DNA of 64,000 nucleotides, from positions 5,267,850 through 5,331,849 of the forward strand of contig CP050848.1 of the NCBI GenBank assembly GCA_014873095.1, in the 5' to 3' direction. Positions 26,451-34,844 of the stretch are shown one piece after another (position 1 is the stretch's first letter; each line of letters starts with the position of its first letter). This DNA is from Planctomycetales bacterium ZRK34 (GTDB lineage: Bacteria > Planctomycetota > Phycisphaerae > Phycisphaerales > Zrk34). The position numbers and the translations under genes are program-made. Under the pieces are notes generated by a model that saw only the letters and a list, made by a program, of their open reading frames with translations, had not been told where the DNA came from and did not search any database.

Positions 26451-29400
26451 TCAGTCGGCCGGTTGGCCCAGCGTGGATGCGAAGTCGTATTCACCGGAAC
26501 CCAGTTCAATCATGAGGCCGGTACCATCGTGGCGGCCTTTGACGGGTTTGCCTGACTCGGTCACGGAGTCGGGTTGGGTGGTCGGCACGCAGACGGTGGC
26601 GGTCGTGTTTGCCGGGATGCTCACATGCCATGTGAAACGATTCCCGACGCGCTGCCATTGCGAACGGATCGGACCGAACGCTGAATTCGTCTGAGCCTGG
26701 ACCGAGTTCAGATCGCCGACAGGCTGGGGGCGGAGAATGATGTGCTTGAACCCCGGGCGGGCAGGGTCGATGTTGATGCCGGCCAGGGTCTGGTAAAACC
26801 ACGCGCTGACATCACCGAACATGATGTGGTTGTGCGAGCCGCCGCCGTCCCACGCTTCCCAGAGCGTAGTCGCGTCCTGCTTGAGCCAGTGGCCGAAGCT
26901 GGGGAAGTCGGTCTGTGTGACGATGCGATAGGCCAGGTCAGCTCGGCCGTGTTCGCTCAACGAACGCAACAGATACTTGAAGCCGAGGATGCCGACGTCG
27001 AGATGATCCTTGCGGGTGTGAACCGCTTCGACAAGTCGATCGCGCACGGCGTCAACCTGTGACGGCTCGGCCAGCCCCTGATGGATCGCACAGCTCAAAG
27101 ATGTCTGCGAAAGCGGCTCGTATCGCCCATCACCTTTGTAGAACTGCTTGTTGAACGACGCGCGGATGCGCTCGGCCAGCGCTGCATAGTTGCGGGCATC
27201 ATTGTCATGGCCCAGCAGCTTCGCCGCTTTCGACACGATCATGGCGTCGACGTAGTAGTAACCCGTCGAGGTGATCTCGGCAGGGGTCTTCGTGTCGGCG
27301 GGACACCAGTCGCCAAGCCCATGGCTGACGCGGTGGTCCTTCGAGCGGCTCGTCATGTAGTCGACATATAGCTTCATGCCGTCGTAGTGATCGGCGAGCA
27401 TCTGTGTGTCACCACGGTACAGGTACACATACCACGGAATCAACACGAAGGCCGAGTCCCACGCCGGGCCGTTGCCCCACGCGTAACCCCATCCACCTGT
27501 GGGCACGATGCCGGGCAGATTGCCGTCGGGCTTCTGCTCGTCGTCGAGGTCGCGGGCCCACTTGGCGTAGCCGGGAATATTCCGCCAGTTGAACATCGCC
27601 TGCTCGGCGGCCAGGTGAGCGTCGCCGGTCCAGCCGTTTTTCTCGCGCTGCGGACAGTCGGTCGGGTAGCCGTGGTAATTGCCGCGGTAACTCCACAGCG
27701 TGAGGCGTTGAATGTCGTTGAGCAACTCGTTGGAGCAGGTGAATGAGCCGTTGGCGTCGAAATCGGTGTGTACCACCTTGCCGATGAGTGTGCTGAGCGT
27801 CGGCTTGAACGAGGTATCGGGTTTGCCCTCGGCATCACGTGCGGTCACCTGCACGTAACGGAACCCGTGATACACGAACTTCGGCGACCAGACTTCCTCG
27901 CCGCCGCCCTTAAGCACGTAGGTGTCTACCTGGAAGGGACCGGCAAAGACGAAGCTGTCGATATTCTTCGGGTCGATCGTGCCGTCTTCGTGCAGCAGTT
28001 CCGAGTAGGCGAGCGTCACCGACGAGCCGGCTTTACCGGTGATGTGCAGTTCGGCCCAGCCGGGGATGTTCTGACCCATGTCGTAGACCCACACGCCCGG
28101 GGCCACCTGCGTCAGCTTCGCCGGCTTGATCGTCTGCGTGACACGGATCGGGTCCATGCTCATCGCGGTGATCATCTTCGCATCGACGGGAGCGTCGACG
28201 AGGCTCGCCTTGGCCCACGCGGCATCGTCATACTGCGGCGTGTCCCAGCCCGCTTTTTCGAGGCGGGCGTCGTAGATGTTGCCCGCACGGATCGAATCAG
28301 CGACCAACGCCCCGGTCGAGGCACGCCAGCTTTCATCGGTCACGATGTTCTGCGTCGAACCGTCAGCGTACTCGATGCGAAGCAGCATCATCGCACGCGG
28401 TTCGGCACGCCAAGGTGCTTGATCGAAGTCCCATGTGGCGCGAGTATGCATGTTCTGCCAGCCGTTGCCGAGCATCACGCCGAGAGCATTGGCCCCCTTG
28501 TGAATCTGATCCGTCACATCATGCGTTACATACAGCGTCCGGCGGTCAAACCGCGTGAACGCCGGGTCCAGTTCGCGGTCGCCAATCTTCTGGCCGTTGA
28601 GTCGAAGCTCGTGATACCCGATGCCGCAGATGTAAGCCGTCGCTCGCTTGACGGGTTTGTCCGCCACATCGAAGGTTCGCCGCAGCAGGGGGCTCGGGGC
28701 GGTCTGCAACCATCCGACTGCGTAGCCCACGGCCGGTACGATGCCCCACGGCGAGTCGCCGACCTGCGCAACGAACTTGGCGGGCTTCCACGCGGCATCG
28801 TCATACTCCGCGCCAATCCAGTGTCCCTTCGGCCCCGCGGTCGACTTCCACGACGCATCGATCGGCTGCACGATGCGCCGGCCGCTGTTGAGCTCGATCA
28901 CGAGCTTGCCGGCCACACCCGCCGGGCCGACGGCATTGTTGTTCACCTGCACCGCCAGGGCGTTACGACCCGCCTGCAGCTTGTGCGTCAGATCGACCTC
29001 GTAGCCTTGCCGCCAGGCCTCGGGTTCATCGCGGCTGATGCTGTACCGCTTGCCGTTGACAAACAGAAAATACCGATCATCCGCCGCGATCAGCAGCGTG
29101 GCGAATCGCACCGCATCATCGGCCGGCAGGTTGAAGCTGTAGCGGAAATAGCGATTGCCCGCGGGAAGTTCCGCCAGTGATTTGCCTTCGTCGTGCCACA
29201 TCCAGCCACAGCCGTCGAAGTTCACCAGTGGGCCGACGTCCGTGAGGTAATAACGCTTGGCCGGTGGGGCGGTGTGGCCGATCCACTTCGCGCCCCAGTC
29301 CGATGCATTCAACACGCCCATCGACCATGTCGCCGGTTTGCTCCATGCCGTCGGTTCGCTGCTCGCTTTGCCGTCAATGCTGACCCAAATACGCACGGAC

Positions 29401-29747
29401 CACCAGCATGGTTCAAACGACCGCAGCTTCCGCCCGGCGTATTTCACATGAGCCGACTGCTGCGACGCCACGCGCCCGCTGTCCCACAGATCGCCTTCGT
29501 GTTTGTTCGCCTTGTCCGCTGACGATGCGACAATCACCTGGTAAGCGACCTGCATGGTGTTTCGCTCGGTCGACGTGATGATCCAACTCAATCGCGGGCT
29601 GATATCATCGATGCCCATCGGATTGATGCGCTCGTTGACTGTCAATTCGCCGACGCTCGGCGCCGCCCACGCCGCGCTGCTCACGCAAAACATCAACCCG
29701 ATCAGGCCCAGCGCCGCTCGCGTGTTCTGCCACTTCATCGTTGTCAT
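26451..29747 (-). CDS. Alpha-L-rhamnosidase, GH78, secreted
   Basis: A 1098-residue GH78 enzyme. A signal peptide (AALGLIGLMFCVSSAAWAA) precedes PSVGELTVNERINPMGIDDI, the usual family opening with a fibronectin-like domain. Beta-sandwich modules cover about 130-560. The catalytic (alpha/alpha)6 barrel has TDCPQREKNGWTGDAHLAAE, with the general acid Glu, and LWEAWDGGGSHNHIMFGDV, with the general base Glu. Length is typical. It removes terminal alpha-L-rhamnose outside the cytoplasm. It lies 14 bases downstream of the FAD oxidoreductase gene and 13 upstream of the sulfatase gene, forming a transcription unit aimed at a sulfated rhamnose-rich polymer. Confidence 0.93.
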   Translation of the reverse strand: MTTMKWQNTRAALGLIGLMFCVSSAAWAAPSVGELTVNERINPMGIDDISPRLSWIITSTERNTMQVAYQVIVASSADKANKHEGDLWDSGRVASQQSAHVKYAGRKLRSFEPCWWSVRIWVSIDGKASSEPTAWSKPATWSMGVLNASDWGAKWIGHTAPPAKRYYLTDVGPLVNFDGCGWMWHDEGKSLAELPAGNRYFRYSFNLPADDAVRFATLLIAADDRYFLFVNGKRYSISRDEPEAWRQGYEVDLTHKLQAGRNALAVQVNNNAVGPAGVAGKLVIELNSGRRIVQPIDASWKSTAGPKGHWIGAEYDDAAWKPAKFVAQVGDSPWGIVPAVGYAVGWLQTAPSPLLRRTFDVADKPVKRATAYICGIGYHELRLNGQKIGDRELDPAFTRFDRRTLYVTHDVTDQIHKGANALGVMLGNGWQNMHTRATWDFDQAPWRAEPRAMMLLRIEYADGSTQNIVTDESWRASTGALVADSIRAGNIYDARLEKAGWDTPQYDDAAWAKASLVDAPVDAKMITAMSMDPIRVTQTIKPAKLTQVAPGVWVYDMGQNIPGWAELHITGKAGSSVTLAYSELLHEDGTIDPKNIDSFVFAGPFQVDTYVLKGGGEEVWSPKFVYHGFRYVQVTARDAEGKPDTSFKPTLSTLIGKVVHTDFDANGSFTCSNELLNDIQRLTLWSYRGNYHGYPTDCPQREKNGWTGDAHLAAEQAMFNWRNIPGYAKWARDLDDEQKPDGNLPGIVPTGGWGYAWGNGPAWDSAFVLIPWYVYLYRGDTQMLADHYDGMKLYVDYMTSRSKDHRVSHGLGDWCPADTKTPAEITSTGYYYVDAMIVSKAAKLLGHDNDARNYAALAERIRASFNKQFYKGDGRYEPLSQTSLSCAIHQGLAEPSQVDAVRDRLVEAVHTRKDHLDVGILGFKYLLRSLSEHGRADLAYRIVTQTDFPSFGHWLKQDATTLWEAWDGGGSHNHIMFGDVSAWFYQTLAGINIDPARPGFKHIILRPQPVGDLNSVQAQTNSAFGPIRSQWQRVGNRFTWHVSIPANTTATVCVPTTQPDSVTESGKPVKGRHDGTGLMIELGSGEYDFASTLGQPAD

Positions 29748-29761
29748 GCCTCAACTGTCAG

Positions 29762-31390
29762 TTACTGAAATTCCAACACTTGTCCGTTCGCTTCCAACCG
29801 TTTGCGCAGCGCCGGGTAGGGCACATCCTGCAAGGCCGCATCACCGGCTTCGATCGCCATCACAGCCGCCGTGCCCGCGCTCTGGCCGAGAATCATGTAA
29901 ACCGGCTCCATGCGGATCGAACCGAACGCGATGTGGCTCGACGACACGCAGACCGGCACCAGCAGGTTCGTGCACTGATCTTTCTTCGGGATGATCGACC
30001 GGTAGGGGATCTGGTACGGCGAATGATGTGCCAGGAAGTTGCCTTCGTTGACCACCTGCCCGTTGTACACGACGCGCTGGATGTGGTGACTGTCGACGCC
30101 ATATGAACCGATGCCGACCGGGTCGGGTTTGGACCGCTGTTTCACAGAGCCGTCGCAGTCCGACTGAATCATCACGTAAGGGCCGATCATGCGCCGGGCC
30201 TCGCGGATGTACATCTGCGTCGAAAAGTGATCGCTGTCGACATATTCATCACGCGGGTAGCCGTACCGTTTCATCTCGGTGCGAACATGCTCCGGTACGC
30301 GCGGGTCCGATGCCAGAAACCACAACAAACCCTTGGTGAAGTCGACATGATCATCAAAGATGCGCTGCCGCGTGGCGTAGTCACCTTCGGGGTAGTCCCA
30401 GTTGGCGCCGATGTAGTCGGTGCTGAATGGGCAACCGTCGTTGATGTCGGTCTTGTGGTTGGGCATCGGGGTGATGGTGAGTAGTCGCCACCCCTTGCCG
30501 TTCTTGGTCAGACGCACGGCCGGCTGGGCGGCGATGAAACGAGCCAACAACTCGTAACGCGCCGGGTCATAGTTCTTCGGCTCAGTCAAATCAATGCGGT
30601 TGGCCGGGTCGGTTGTCAGACAGATGCGGAAGTTGTAGGCCTGAATCTTCTTGTCGCCGGAGCCGATCTCGCCCAGCGGCACGTCCTGTATGCCCGCCAG
30701 CAAACCGCTCGATGGATCGCCGGGTTTGACGTACGGGTCCACCCCCTCGCCGAAGAAGACCTTCGGTTGGCGATACTTGCCCTTGCCGGGTTCGAGCACG
30801 CCGGCCAGCGGCTCGCCGTACTCATCGCGCGACTCACGCCCCACGTGATAAGTCACACCCGCCTCGGCCATCAGATCGCCTTCGTATGATGCGTCGATGA
30901 ACACACGGCCTTCGTAGACATCCCCCGACTCGGTGACCATCGCCGTGATGCGACCATTGGCCATGCGAAGACCTTTGCCGCTGCGGTCCAATCGCTGCCC
31001 GAGTACGATCGTGATCTTCCCCGGGCCGGCCTCGGCGATCATGTCGTTGAACGTCTGCTCAGCCACGTGCGGTTCGAATTGCCAGGCGATCTTTCTGCCG
31101 TAGTGCTTACCGACGCGCTGATAGAACTCACGCGAGATGCCCCCGATGGTTTCCGCCTTGCCCTTGTCGGTGTGGCCGAGTCCGCCGCTGCTGAGTCCAC
31201 CCAGGTGCTTGCCGGGTTCGATCAGCACAACCGATCGCCCCATGCGAGCCGTCTGAATCGCCGCGGCGATCCCACCCGGCGTACCCGCGTAGATCACCAC
31301 GTCATACGAAGCAGCCTGAGTGGTCGAACCTGCGGCCAATATCAACACGCAGGTGAAAATCCAGCCGAACGCCGTGATCCATCGAAACAT
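29762..31390 (-). CDS. Secreted FAD-dependent oxidoreductase (PF12831-like)
   Basis: A 542-residue protein with a signal peptide (WIFTCVLILAAGSTTQAA) and a dinucleotide-binding start, YDVVIYAGTPGGIAAAIQTA, followed by an ARMGRSVVLIEP acid-ended strand. GGLSSGGLGHTD and VFIDASYEGDLMAEAGV are blocks of the planctomycete/Bacteroidetes FAD family often found in polysaccharide loci. A second FAD-contact region near the C-terminus reads GQSAGTAAVMAIEAG. ATG 31390 has GAGG about 8 bases upstream. It is the first gene of the operon with GH78 and sulfatase. The substrate is unknown, and as an exported flavoprotein it presumably acts on a sugar outside the cytoplasm. Confidence 0.85.
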   Translation of the reverse strand: MFRWITAFGWIFTCVLILAAGSTTQAASYDVVIYAGTPGGIAAAIQTARMGRSVVLIEPGKHLGGLSSGGLGHTDKGKAETIGGISREFYQRVGKHYGRKIAWQFEPHVAEQTFNDMIAEAGPGKITIVLGQRLDRSGKGLRMANGRITAMVTESGDVYEGRVFIDASYEGDLMAEAGVTYHVGRESRDEYGEPLAGVLEPGKGKYRQPKVFFGEGVDPYVKPGDPSSGLLAGIQDVPLGEIGSGDKKIQAYNFRICLTTDPANRIDLTEPKNYDPARYELLARFIAAQPAVRLTKNGKGWRLLTITPMPNHKTDINDGCPFSTDYIGANWDYPEGDYATRQRIFDDHVDFTKGLLWFLASDPRVPEHVRTEMKRYGYPRDEYVDSDHFSTQMYIREARRMIGPYVMIQSDCDGSVKQRSKPDPVGIGSYGVDSHHIQRVVYNGQVVNEGNFLAHHSPYQIPYRSIIPKKDQCTNLLVPVCVSSSHIAFGSIRMEPVYMILGQSAGTAAVMAIEAGDAALQDVPYPALRKRLEANGQVLEFQ

Positions 31391-31536
31391 GTCAAAGCCT
31401 CTTGCGGTCTACGAAGCGCATGGACGACCGCGCCGATGCGTCACGCACGATGATACTGGTGACTGACGGATTTGCCCAGCGATGCGACTGAATTGGCCTG
31501 GTGGCAAACGCTCCGAAACATCGGCAGCGCAAGAAA

Positions 31537-31581
31537 AAAGCCACCCGTGGGATTTGAACCCACGACCTGTGCTTTACGAAA
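31537..31581. repeat. attL, 45-bp direct repeat (tRNA-Thr 3' part)
   Basis: These bases are identical to 39827-39871. They are the 3' half of tRNA-Thr(CGT), from the discriminator and acceptor strand into the anticodon loop. The rest of the tRNA is missing here, so this is the partial copy at the left junction of the element. Confidence 0.92.
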
Positions 31582-31793
31582 ACAATGCGGCGGATCAACC
31601 AGCCGAGCGATCGCAGGCAGTTACATCAACGTCGTCAGATGTCTTGGCGCTGCGCTTGGCGCAAACCGTCGAGCATCACCCCGAACTCGCCGACCTGCTG
31701 ACCGCTTGGCCGACCCTGCCGGCGGCGGTCAAGGCGGGCATCGCGGCGATGGTGCAAGCGGCCGGCGGGCATGATGCCGGGGGGCAGGCGTGA
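31582..31793 (+). CDS. Displaced integrase C-terminal extension (70 codons)
   Basis: This frame continues, without a stop, the reading frame through attL that matches the integrase frame through attR (both read SHPWDLNPRPVLYE). Its 70 residues include VLALRLAQTVEHHPELADLL and TAWPTLPAAVKAGIAAMV, which resemble C-terminal tails I recall from planctomycete integrases. In the integrated state it lacks its own start and is cut off from the integrase. In a circular element it would follow residue 510 of the integrase and give a 580-residue protein. Its TGA overlaps the GTG of the next small frame. Coding here is inferred from frame continuity. Confidence 0.6.
31640..31665. repeat. 26-bp direct repeat, left copy
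   Basis: These bases are identical to 39723-39748 (TGTCTTGGCG at the start, TTGGCGCAAA at the end). The two copies flank the attachment core by 58 and 78 bases in the predicted circle. They could be integrase arm sites or a duplicated coding segment encoding VLALRLAQ in the same frame. A third, diverged copy lies at 11988-12014. Confidence 0.8.
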
Positions 31794-31873
31794 ACTCACG
31801 ACGCAAGGGCAACCTGATCCGTTGGGCGCTGATCCTGCTGGCCGTGGCCGTGGTCATGCTGGGGGCGTCGTGA
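31790..31873 (+). CDS. Small membrane peptide, 27 residues
   Basis: A GTG-started frame reads MNSRRKGNLIRWALILLAVA then VVMLGAS: a basic head and one membrane-spanning stretch. Its GTGA overlaps the stop of the integrase tail and its own TGA overlaps the ATG of the next frame, suggesting coupled translation. It is too short for a family assignment. The overlaps and the clean positive-inside membrane pattern are the only evidence. Confidence 0.4.
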   Translation: MNSRRKGNLIRWALILLAVAVVMLGAS

Positions 31874-31986
31874 TGCCGGAGCGATTCGCAATCACCGTCG
31901 AGCACCCCGGCCCGCACGACGCCGCGACGCTGGCCCAGCAATCGGCCCTGAAGCGTCCGTGGTGCGTCGGCGTGATGAACATGTGA
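31873..31986 (+). CDS. Hypothetical 37-residue protein
   Basis: The ATG overlaps the stop of the preceding membrane peptide (TGATG arrangement). The sequence is MPERFAITVEHPGPHDAATL then AQQSALKRPWCVGVMNM. It is not recognised. A neighbouring frame downstream (about 31980-32072, RGPLELDAADAIVGQSADQA) also looks protein-like but lacks a start, so this may be the first part of a longer gene broken by a frameshift near 31980. Confidence 0.35.
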   Translation: MPERFAITVEHPGPHDAATLAQQSALKRPWCVGVMNM

Positions 31987-32563
31987 CGGGCGGGGCCCGC
32001 TGGAACTCGACGCGGCAGACGCGATCGTAGGGCAATCTGCGGATCAAGCGTCGAACGGTTCCCGCTTCAACTATTGACCCCGGCGCTGCACGCCATCGCC
32101 ACGCCCTGGCCGACTTGGCTGACCCTGACTGGCGGGTGATCCAGAGCGGCGACAACGGCTCTGCGCCCCTGGTCATATTGGGCGCACCGCGAATTCGCCG
32201 CAAGTGGTGCAAGATGGGCCAATTAGCCCAATGATGGCGATGCACCGCGAGGTATAGGGCGCATTGTGGGGCAATACACCTAATCGGAGGGCTGAAAATC
32301 CACGTGGCGTGGGCCTGTTCCACGCCTCGCGCGAGAGAGATGCGCCGCTACGGTTTACTGCCGATCCGGCGAGGGGGGCGGGGGACCTCGATGAGGCAGG
32401 GCATCGGTTCAGCAGGCGCTGGCGCGACCCCCCCATGCCCCCAAGGGCGTCAGCACGCACGCCACGAAGTCGCCTCCCTCTACTCCGGCGGATTTCACAG
32501 AAGTGTCAAGCGGACGCGACACGTCCCGACGATCAATGTTACCATGAATATGACAACTTGAAC
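31987..32563. other. Degenerate, possibly once-coding DNA
   Basis: No intact gene is seen. Two start-less plus-strand frames look protein-like: 31980-32072 and about 32040-32235, the latter reading ALADLADPDWRVIQSGDNGS then a basic tail to a stop at 32233-32235. Both are cut off upstream by stops. A plus-strand frame at 32304-32561 is open but unlike any protein. I read this as decayed coding sequence. Confidence 0.35.
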
Positions 32564-32758
32564 TGATTCGCTGTGTAGCGAATCACCTGTGTGCTCGCGA
32601 ACTACCACGCTGCCGGCTCGCACCGGCAATCAGACTCAGGGTGATTCTGCCGGCGCTGTTACGTCCCCAAACGGGGTGCAGCGCCCGGCGGATGAACCGA
32701 GTCTGAGCGCCGTGGTAGGCGCGCGAGCACGGGGATTCCGCCGGACGGTGGACCCCGT
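32564..32758 (+). ncRNA. Candidate structured RNA / 5' leader of the lipoprotein gene
   Basis: The segment folds into nested stems. A 9-bp hairpin with GTGT loop occupies 32564-32585. Stem P1 pairs 32591-32599 with 32722-32730 and 32602-32609 with 32711-32718. Inside are hairpin P2 (32611-32616 with 32623-32628), stem P3 (32631-32637 with 32699-32705) and P4 (32649-32658 with 32679-32689, one bulged C) capped by CCCC/GGGG (32665-32668, 32673-32676). A further hairpin spans 32731-32756. It ends 26 bases before the lipoprotein ATG. I match it to no known riboswitch. The pairing is seen; transcription and function are inference. Confidence 0.5.
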
Positions 32759-32784
32759 TTCTCATTTCTCCAAAGGGGGCCGCC

Positions 32785-33243
32785 ATGCTACATCGCCGAA
32801 GCACACCGAACCCGCTCGCCTTGATCGCCGTCATCATCGTATGCCTATGCACCGTTGGGTGCGGCGGGCAGAAGATGGACGAGATCATGGAGTCATGGCA
32901 GGGCGCGCACATCAACGACGTGATCGACCGCTGGGGACCGCCCACCACCGAACAACACATCGGTGGGCGCACGATGTACACGTGGTATCAAGCGAAGAAC
33001 GTGGACTTGCCCGAATACACGACAGGAACAACCAACGTCTACGGGGATGTCGCTTACAGCAACTACAACACCTCCGGCGGCGGCTCCGTCAACCTGTGGT
33101 TGCGGCGTACATTGTTTGTGGATGACAGCGATCACGTCGTCAGCGTGCAGTGGGAGGGGAATAACTACCCAATCGCCGAAATCGGCCGCTACGCAACGTG
33201 GCGAAATCCAAACAGCAAGCCCAAACCATCGACATCCAAGTAA
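32785..33243 (+). CDS. Putative lipoprotein of the element, BamE/SmpA-like
   Basis: A 152-residue protein with a lipoprotein signal: basic MLHRRSTPNPLALIAVIIVC, then LCTVGC with the lipobox Cys near 27. The mature part starts GGQKMDEIMESWQGAHINDV and continues IDRWGPPT, a pattern seen in SmpA/OmlA (BamE)-like outer-membrane lipoproteins (short helix, Gly-Pro-Pro turn). A central YNTSGGGSVNLWLRRTLFVD strand region follows, and the tail is Lys/Pro-rich. It would be anchored in a membrane, facing the periplasm. The ATG has GGGGG about 7 bases upstream. It belongs to the cargo end of the element, preceded by a structured leader. The role is unknown. Confidence 0.75.
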   Translation: MLHRRSTPNPLALIAVIIVCLCTVGCGGQKMDEIMESWQGAHINDVIDRWGPPTTEQHIGGRTMYTWYQAKNVDLPEYTTGTTNVYGDVAYSNYNTSGGGSVNLWLRRTLFVDDSDHVVSVQWEGNNYPIAEIGRYATWRNPNSKPKPSTSK

Positions 33244-33273
33244 CTGCGGTTCACTACATTCGGAGGTCTACCG

Positions 33274-33813
33274 ATGATGCGACACTATACCGTCATGGGC
33301 GCTATCGCCATCTTCACCGTTGCATGTTGTCTACTTGCGCCGGCGCAGCCCCCGACCATAGAGACACAACCACCCGCCAAAGGCATAGCACCCGAACCAG
33401 ATACAGCAGGCGATCAACTGGACAAAATGCTACCGTCAGATGCCCAAATGAAACTTGGTTTTCATCGCCTCACACATGAAGAACGTGCGCGTGTATCAAT
33501 CTTGTTGCAACATCTCGTAGGTGATAGTCAACTTAATGCGATGGCCAAAGCCTACCTGCGGAAGAAGGGATGGGAAGAAGTAACAGTTTCCGGCATACAA
33601 CGTGCCCGACTGGATGAGTTTGATATAGAGCGTAAGTGGATCGTGGTCGTTACCAGCTTGGGCGACAAATGGGCGATTCAAGTGCCGATGCTTTGGGCTG
33701 AACCAGCGGGGCCACATTGGGGTAAGGTTGGGTTCAATGGCTTAGAGGCGATAATGGATCAAGCCGGTTTTGAGTATGATTTCATATTTGAAAAGCAGCG
33801 GCGGCTCAGATGA
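33274..33813 (+). CDS. Hypothetical exported protein of the element
   Basis: A 179-residue protein following the lipoprotein gene by 30 bases, with GGAGG 8 bases before its ATG. The N-terminus MMRHYTVMGAIAIFTVACCL is a signal or lipoprotein-type leader; the Cys pair at 18-19 is not a perfect lipobox. A Pro/Thr-rich spacer (about 25-45) precedes a globular part with EERARVSILLQHLVGDSQLN, KAYLRKKGWEEVTVSGIQRA and RKWIVVVTSLGDKWAIQVPM. I recognise no family. It is probably exported and co-transcribed with the lipoprotein, so the two may form one cargo function. Confidence 0.65.
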   Translation: MMRHYTVMGAIAIFTVACCLLAPAQPPTIETQPPAKGIAPEPDTAGDQLDKMLPSDAQMKLGFHRLTHEERARVSILLQHLVGDSQLNAMAKAYLRKKGWEEVTVSGIQRARLDEFDIERKWIVVVTSLGDKWAIQVPMLWAEPAGPHWGKVGFNGLEAIMDQAGFEYDFIFEKQRRLR

Positions 33814-33888
33814 TTCTCATCGACGAGTGATGTACCATCGCGCATGGTCTACAGTCCGATATCGGGTAGCCGGCTGATCCCCGGCAAA

Positions 33889-33960
33889 CGACCGACCGGG
33901 GCGAAGCACGAAGCACCTACCGCGCTCCCCCCGGTCGGTCGACCCATTTGAAAGTAGGTG
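33889..33960 (+). promoter_or_regulatory. Pseudoknot-like translational control element
   Basis: A perfect 13-bp stem pairs 33889-33901 with 33929-33941. Its loop contains CACCTAC (33914-33920), exactly complementary to GTAGGTG (33954-33960), which includes the ribosome binding site of the gene starting at 33965. Pairing would form an H-type pseudoknot and hide the site. A smaller GCCGG/CCGGC hairpin (33869-33873, 33881-33885) precedes it. Function as a switch is inferred from the pairing. Confidence 0.55.
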
Positions 33961-33964
33961 CAAC

Positions 33965-34783
33965 ATGAACACGACACGGACCGTCGACGAAACAATTCAG
34001 GCTGACCCCACAGCCCAGCGTGCTTTTCTCGTCATCAGTCTGGAAAGTTTGGCTGGTGAACTGAGAAATCACTATCTCGACATCGGAGAGTTGCAGACTT
34101 GGGCTATCAAGAATCTTTCGCGCCTCAGAGGTGGACGTGGAGTAAAGACTGCGCGTTGTGAGTGGGATCAGAAAAAGCAATCTCTTGAAGATCAGTTGCC
34201 GGACCTGAGAGATAAGGTGAAGGAAGCGAAGAAACGCGCTCGTGCGATCGACAACCTTGTGTCGGCGAAGGAGGGATACGAACGATCTGTTCTTTCGGCA
34301 CTGATGACAACAGGCGAACACTTGTCGTACTGCACATACGTCAACTGTCACTCAGAGTATGTTTGGGAAAGTACGAAAGAAATTGTAGATTTGCTCACCG
34401 ACGACTGTAAGAAGATCAGTGAGTTTGCGGAGTTGTTGAAGGCCACAGGTGATGCGGCGGTGGTGGATACGAATGGTGAAACACCCACGCATTCAGTTGA
34501 TTTTACTTCGGTCAACTGGTACGGCACGCGATACACATTCTCGAAGGGTAATCAGGCCCAGGCAGTGAAAATACTTTGGGAGGCTTGGATGAATGGCGGT
34601 CACAGCTTATCTCAGGAGACAATCGGCGAAAAGATTGGTTCGTCGGCAAGCCGGTTTGAAATGCGGAAGACTTTCCGCAATCGGCAAAGGGGCGGATCAC
34701 AAACGATGCATCCTGCATGGGACACCATGATTCAGGGTGACGGCAAGGGGTGTTACCGCCTAGTCATGCCGAAAAAATGTTGA
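33965..34783 (+). CDS. Hypothetical protein with coiled coil and C-terminal winged-helix-like domain
   Basis: A 272-residue protein. The first half is charged and helical, including a coiled-coil-like run (about 60-100: CEWDQKKQSLEDQLPDLRDK onward). The C-terminal third (about 180-272) reads DFTSVNWYGTRYTFSKGNQA, AVKILWEAWMNGGHSLSQET and then HPAWDTMIQGDGKGCYRLVM, a helical block I recall as frequent in planctomycete mobile elements, resembling a winged helix. It may bind DNA. The gene is preceded by a pseudoknot that could hide its ribosome site (AGGTG, 5 bases before ATG), so its expression is probably controlled in translation. It lies between the exported cargo genes and the replication module. 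Confidence 0.65.
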   Translation: MNTTRTVDETIQADPTAQRAFLVISLESLAGELRNHYLDIGELQTWAIKNLSRLRGGRGVKTARCEWDQKKQSLEDQLPDLRDKVKEAKKRARAIDNLVSAKEGYERSVLSALMTTGEHLSYCTYVNCHSEYVWESTKEIVDLLTDDCKKISEFAELLKATGDAAVVDTNGETPTHSVDFTSVNWYGTRYTFSKGNQAQAVKILWEAWMNGGHSLSQETIGEKIGSSASRFEMRKTFRNRQRGGSQTMHPAWDTMIQGDGKGCYRLVMPKKC

Positions 34784-34844
34784 TCCGCAAATAATCCGCA
34801 CTTTGTACCCACTTCCGTGCGCACGACATCGGCATGATGTCGGC

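Noticed and set aside
27768..29180. 470-codon plus-strand frame opposite GH78
   Set aside because: It mirrors the rhamnosidase and has no recognisable domain.
31472..31580. Plus-strand start codons upstream of attL that would make a standalone gene (frames reading PPVGFEPTTCALRKQ and SHPWDLNPRPVLYE)
   Set aside because: Bases 31537-31581 are tRNA-derived. The protein-like part begins only after attL and fits as the integrase tail in the circular element; there is no ribosome site upstream.
32564..32758. Integron attC site
   Set aside because: The palindrome is long and structured, but I could not find the paired GTTRRRY/RYYYAAC boxes, and no integron integrase is nearby.
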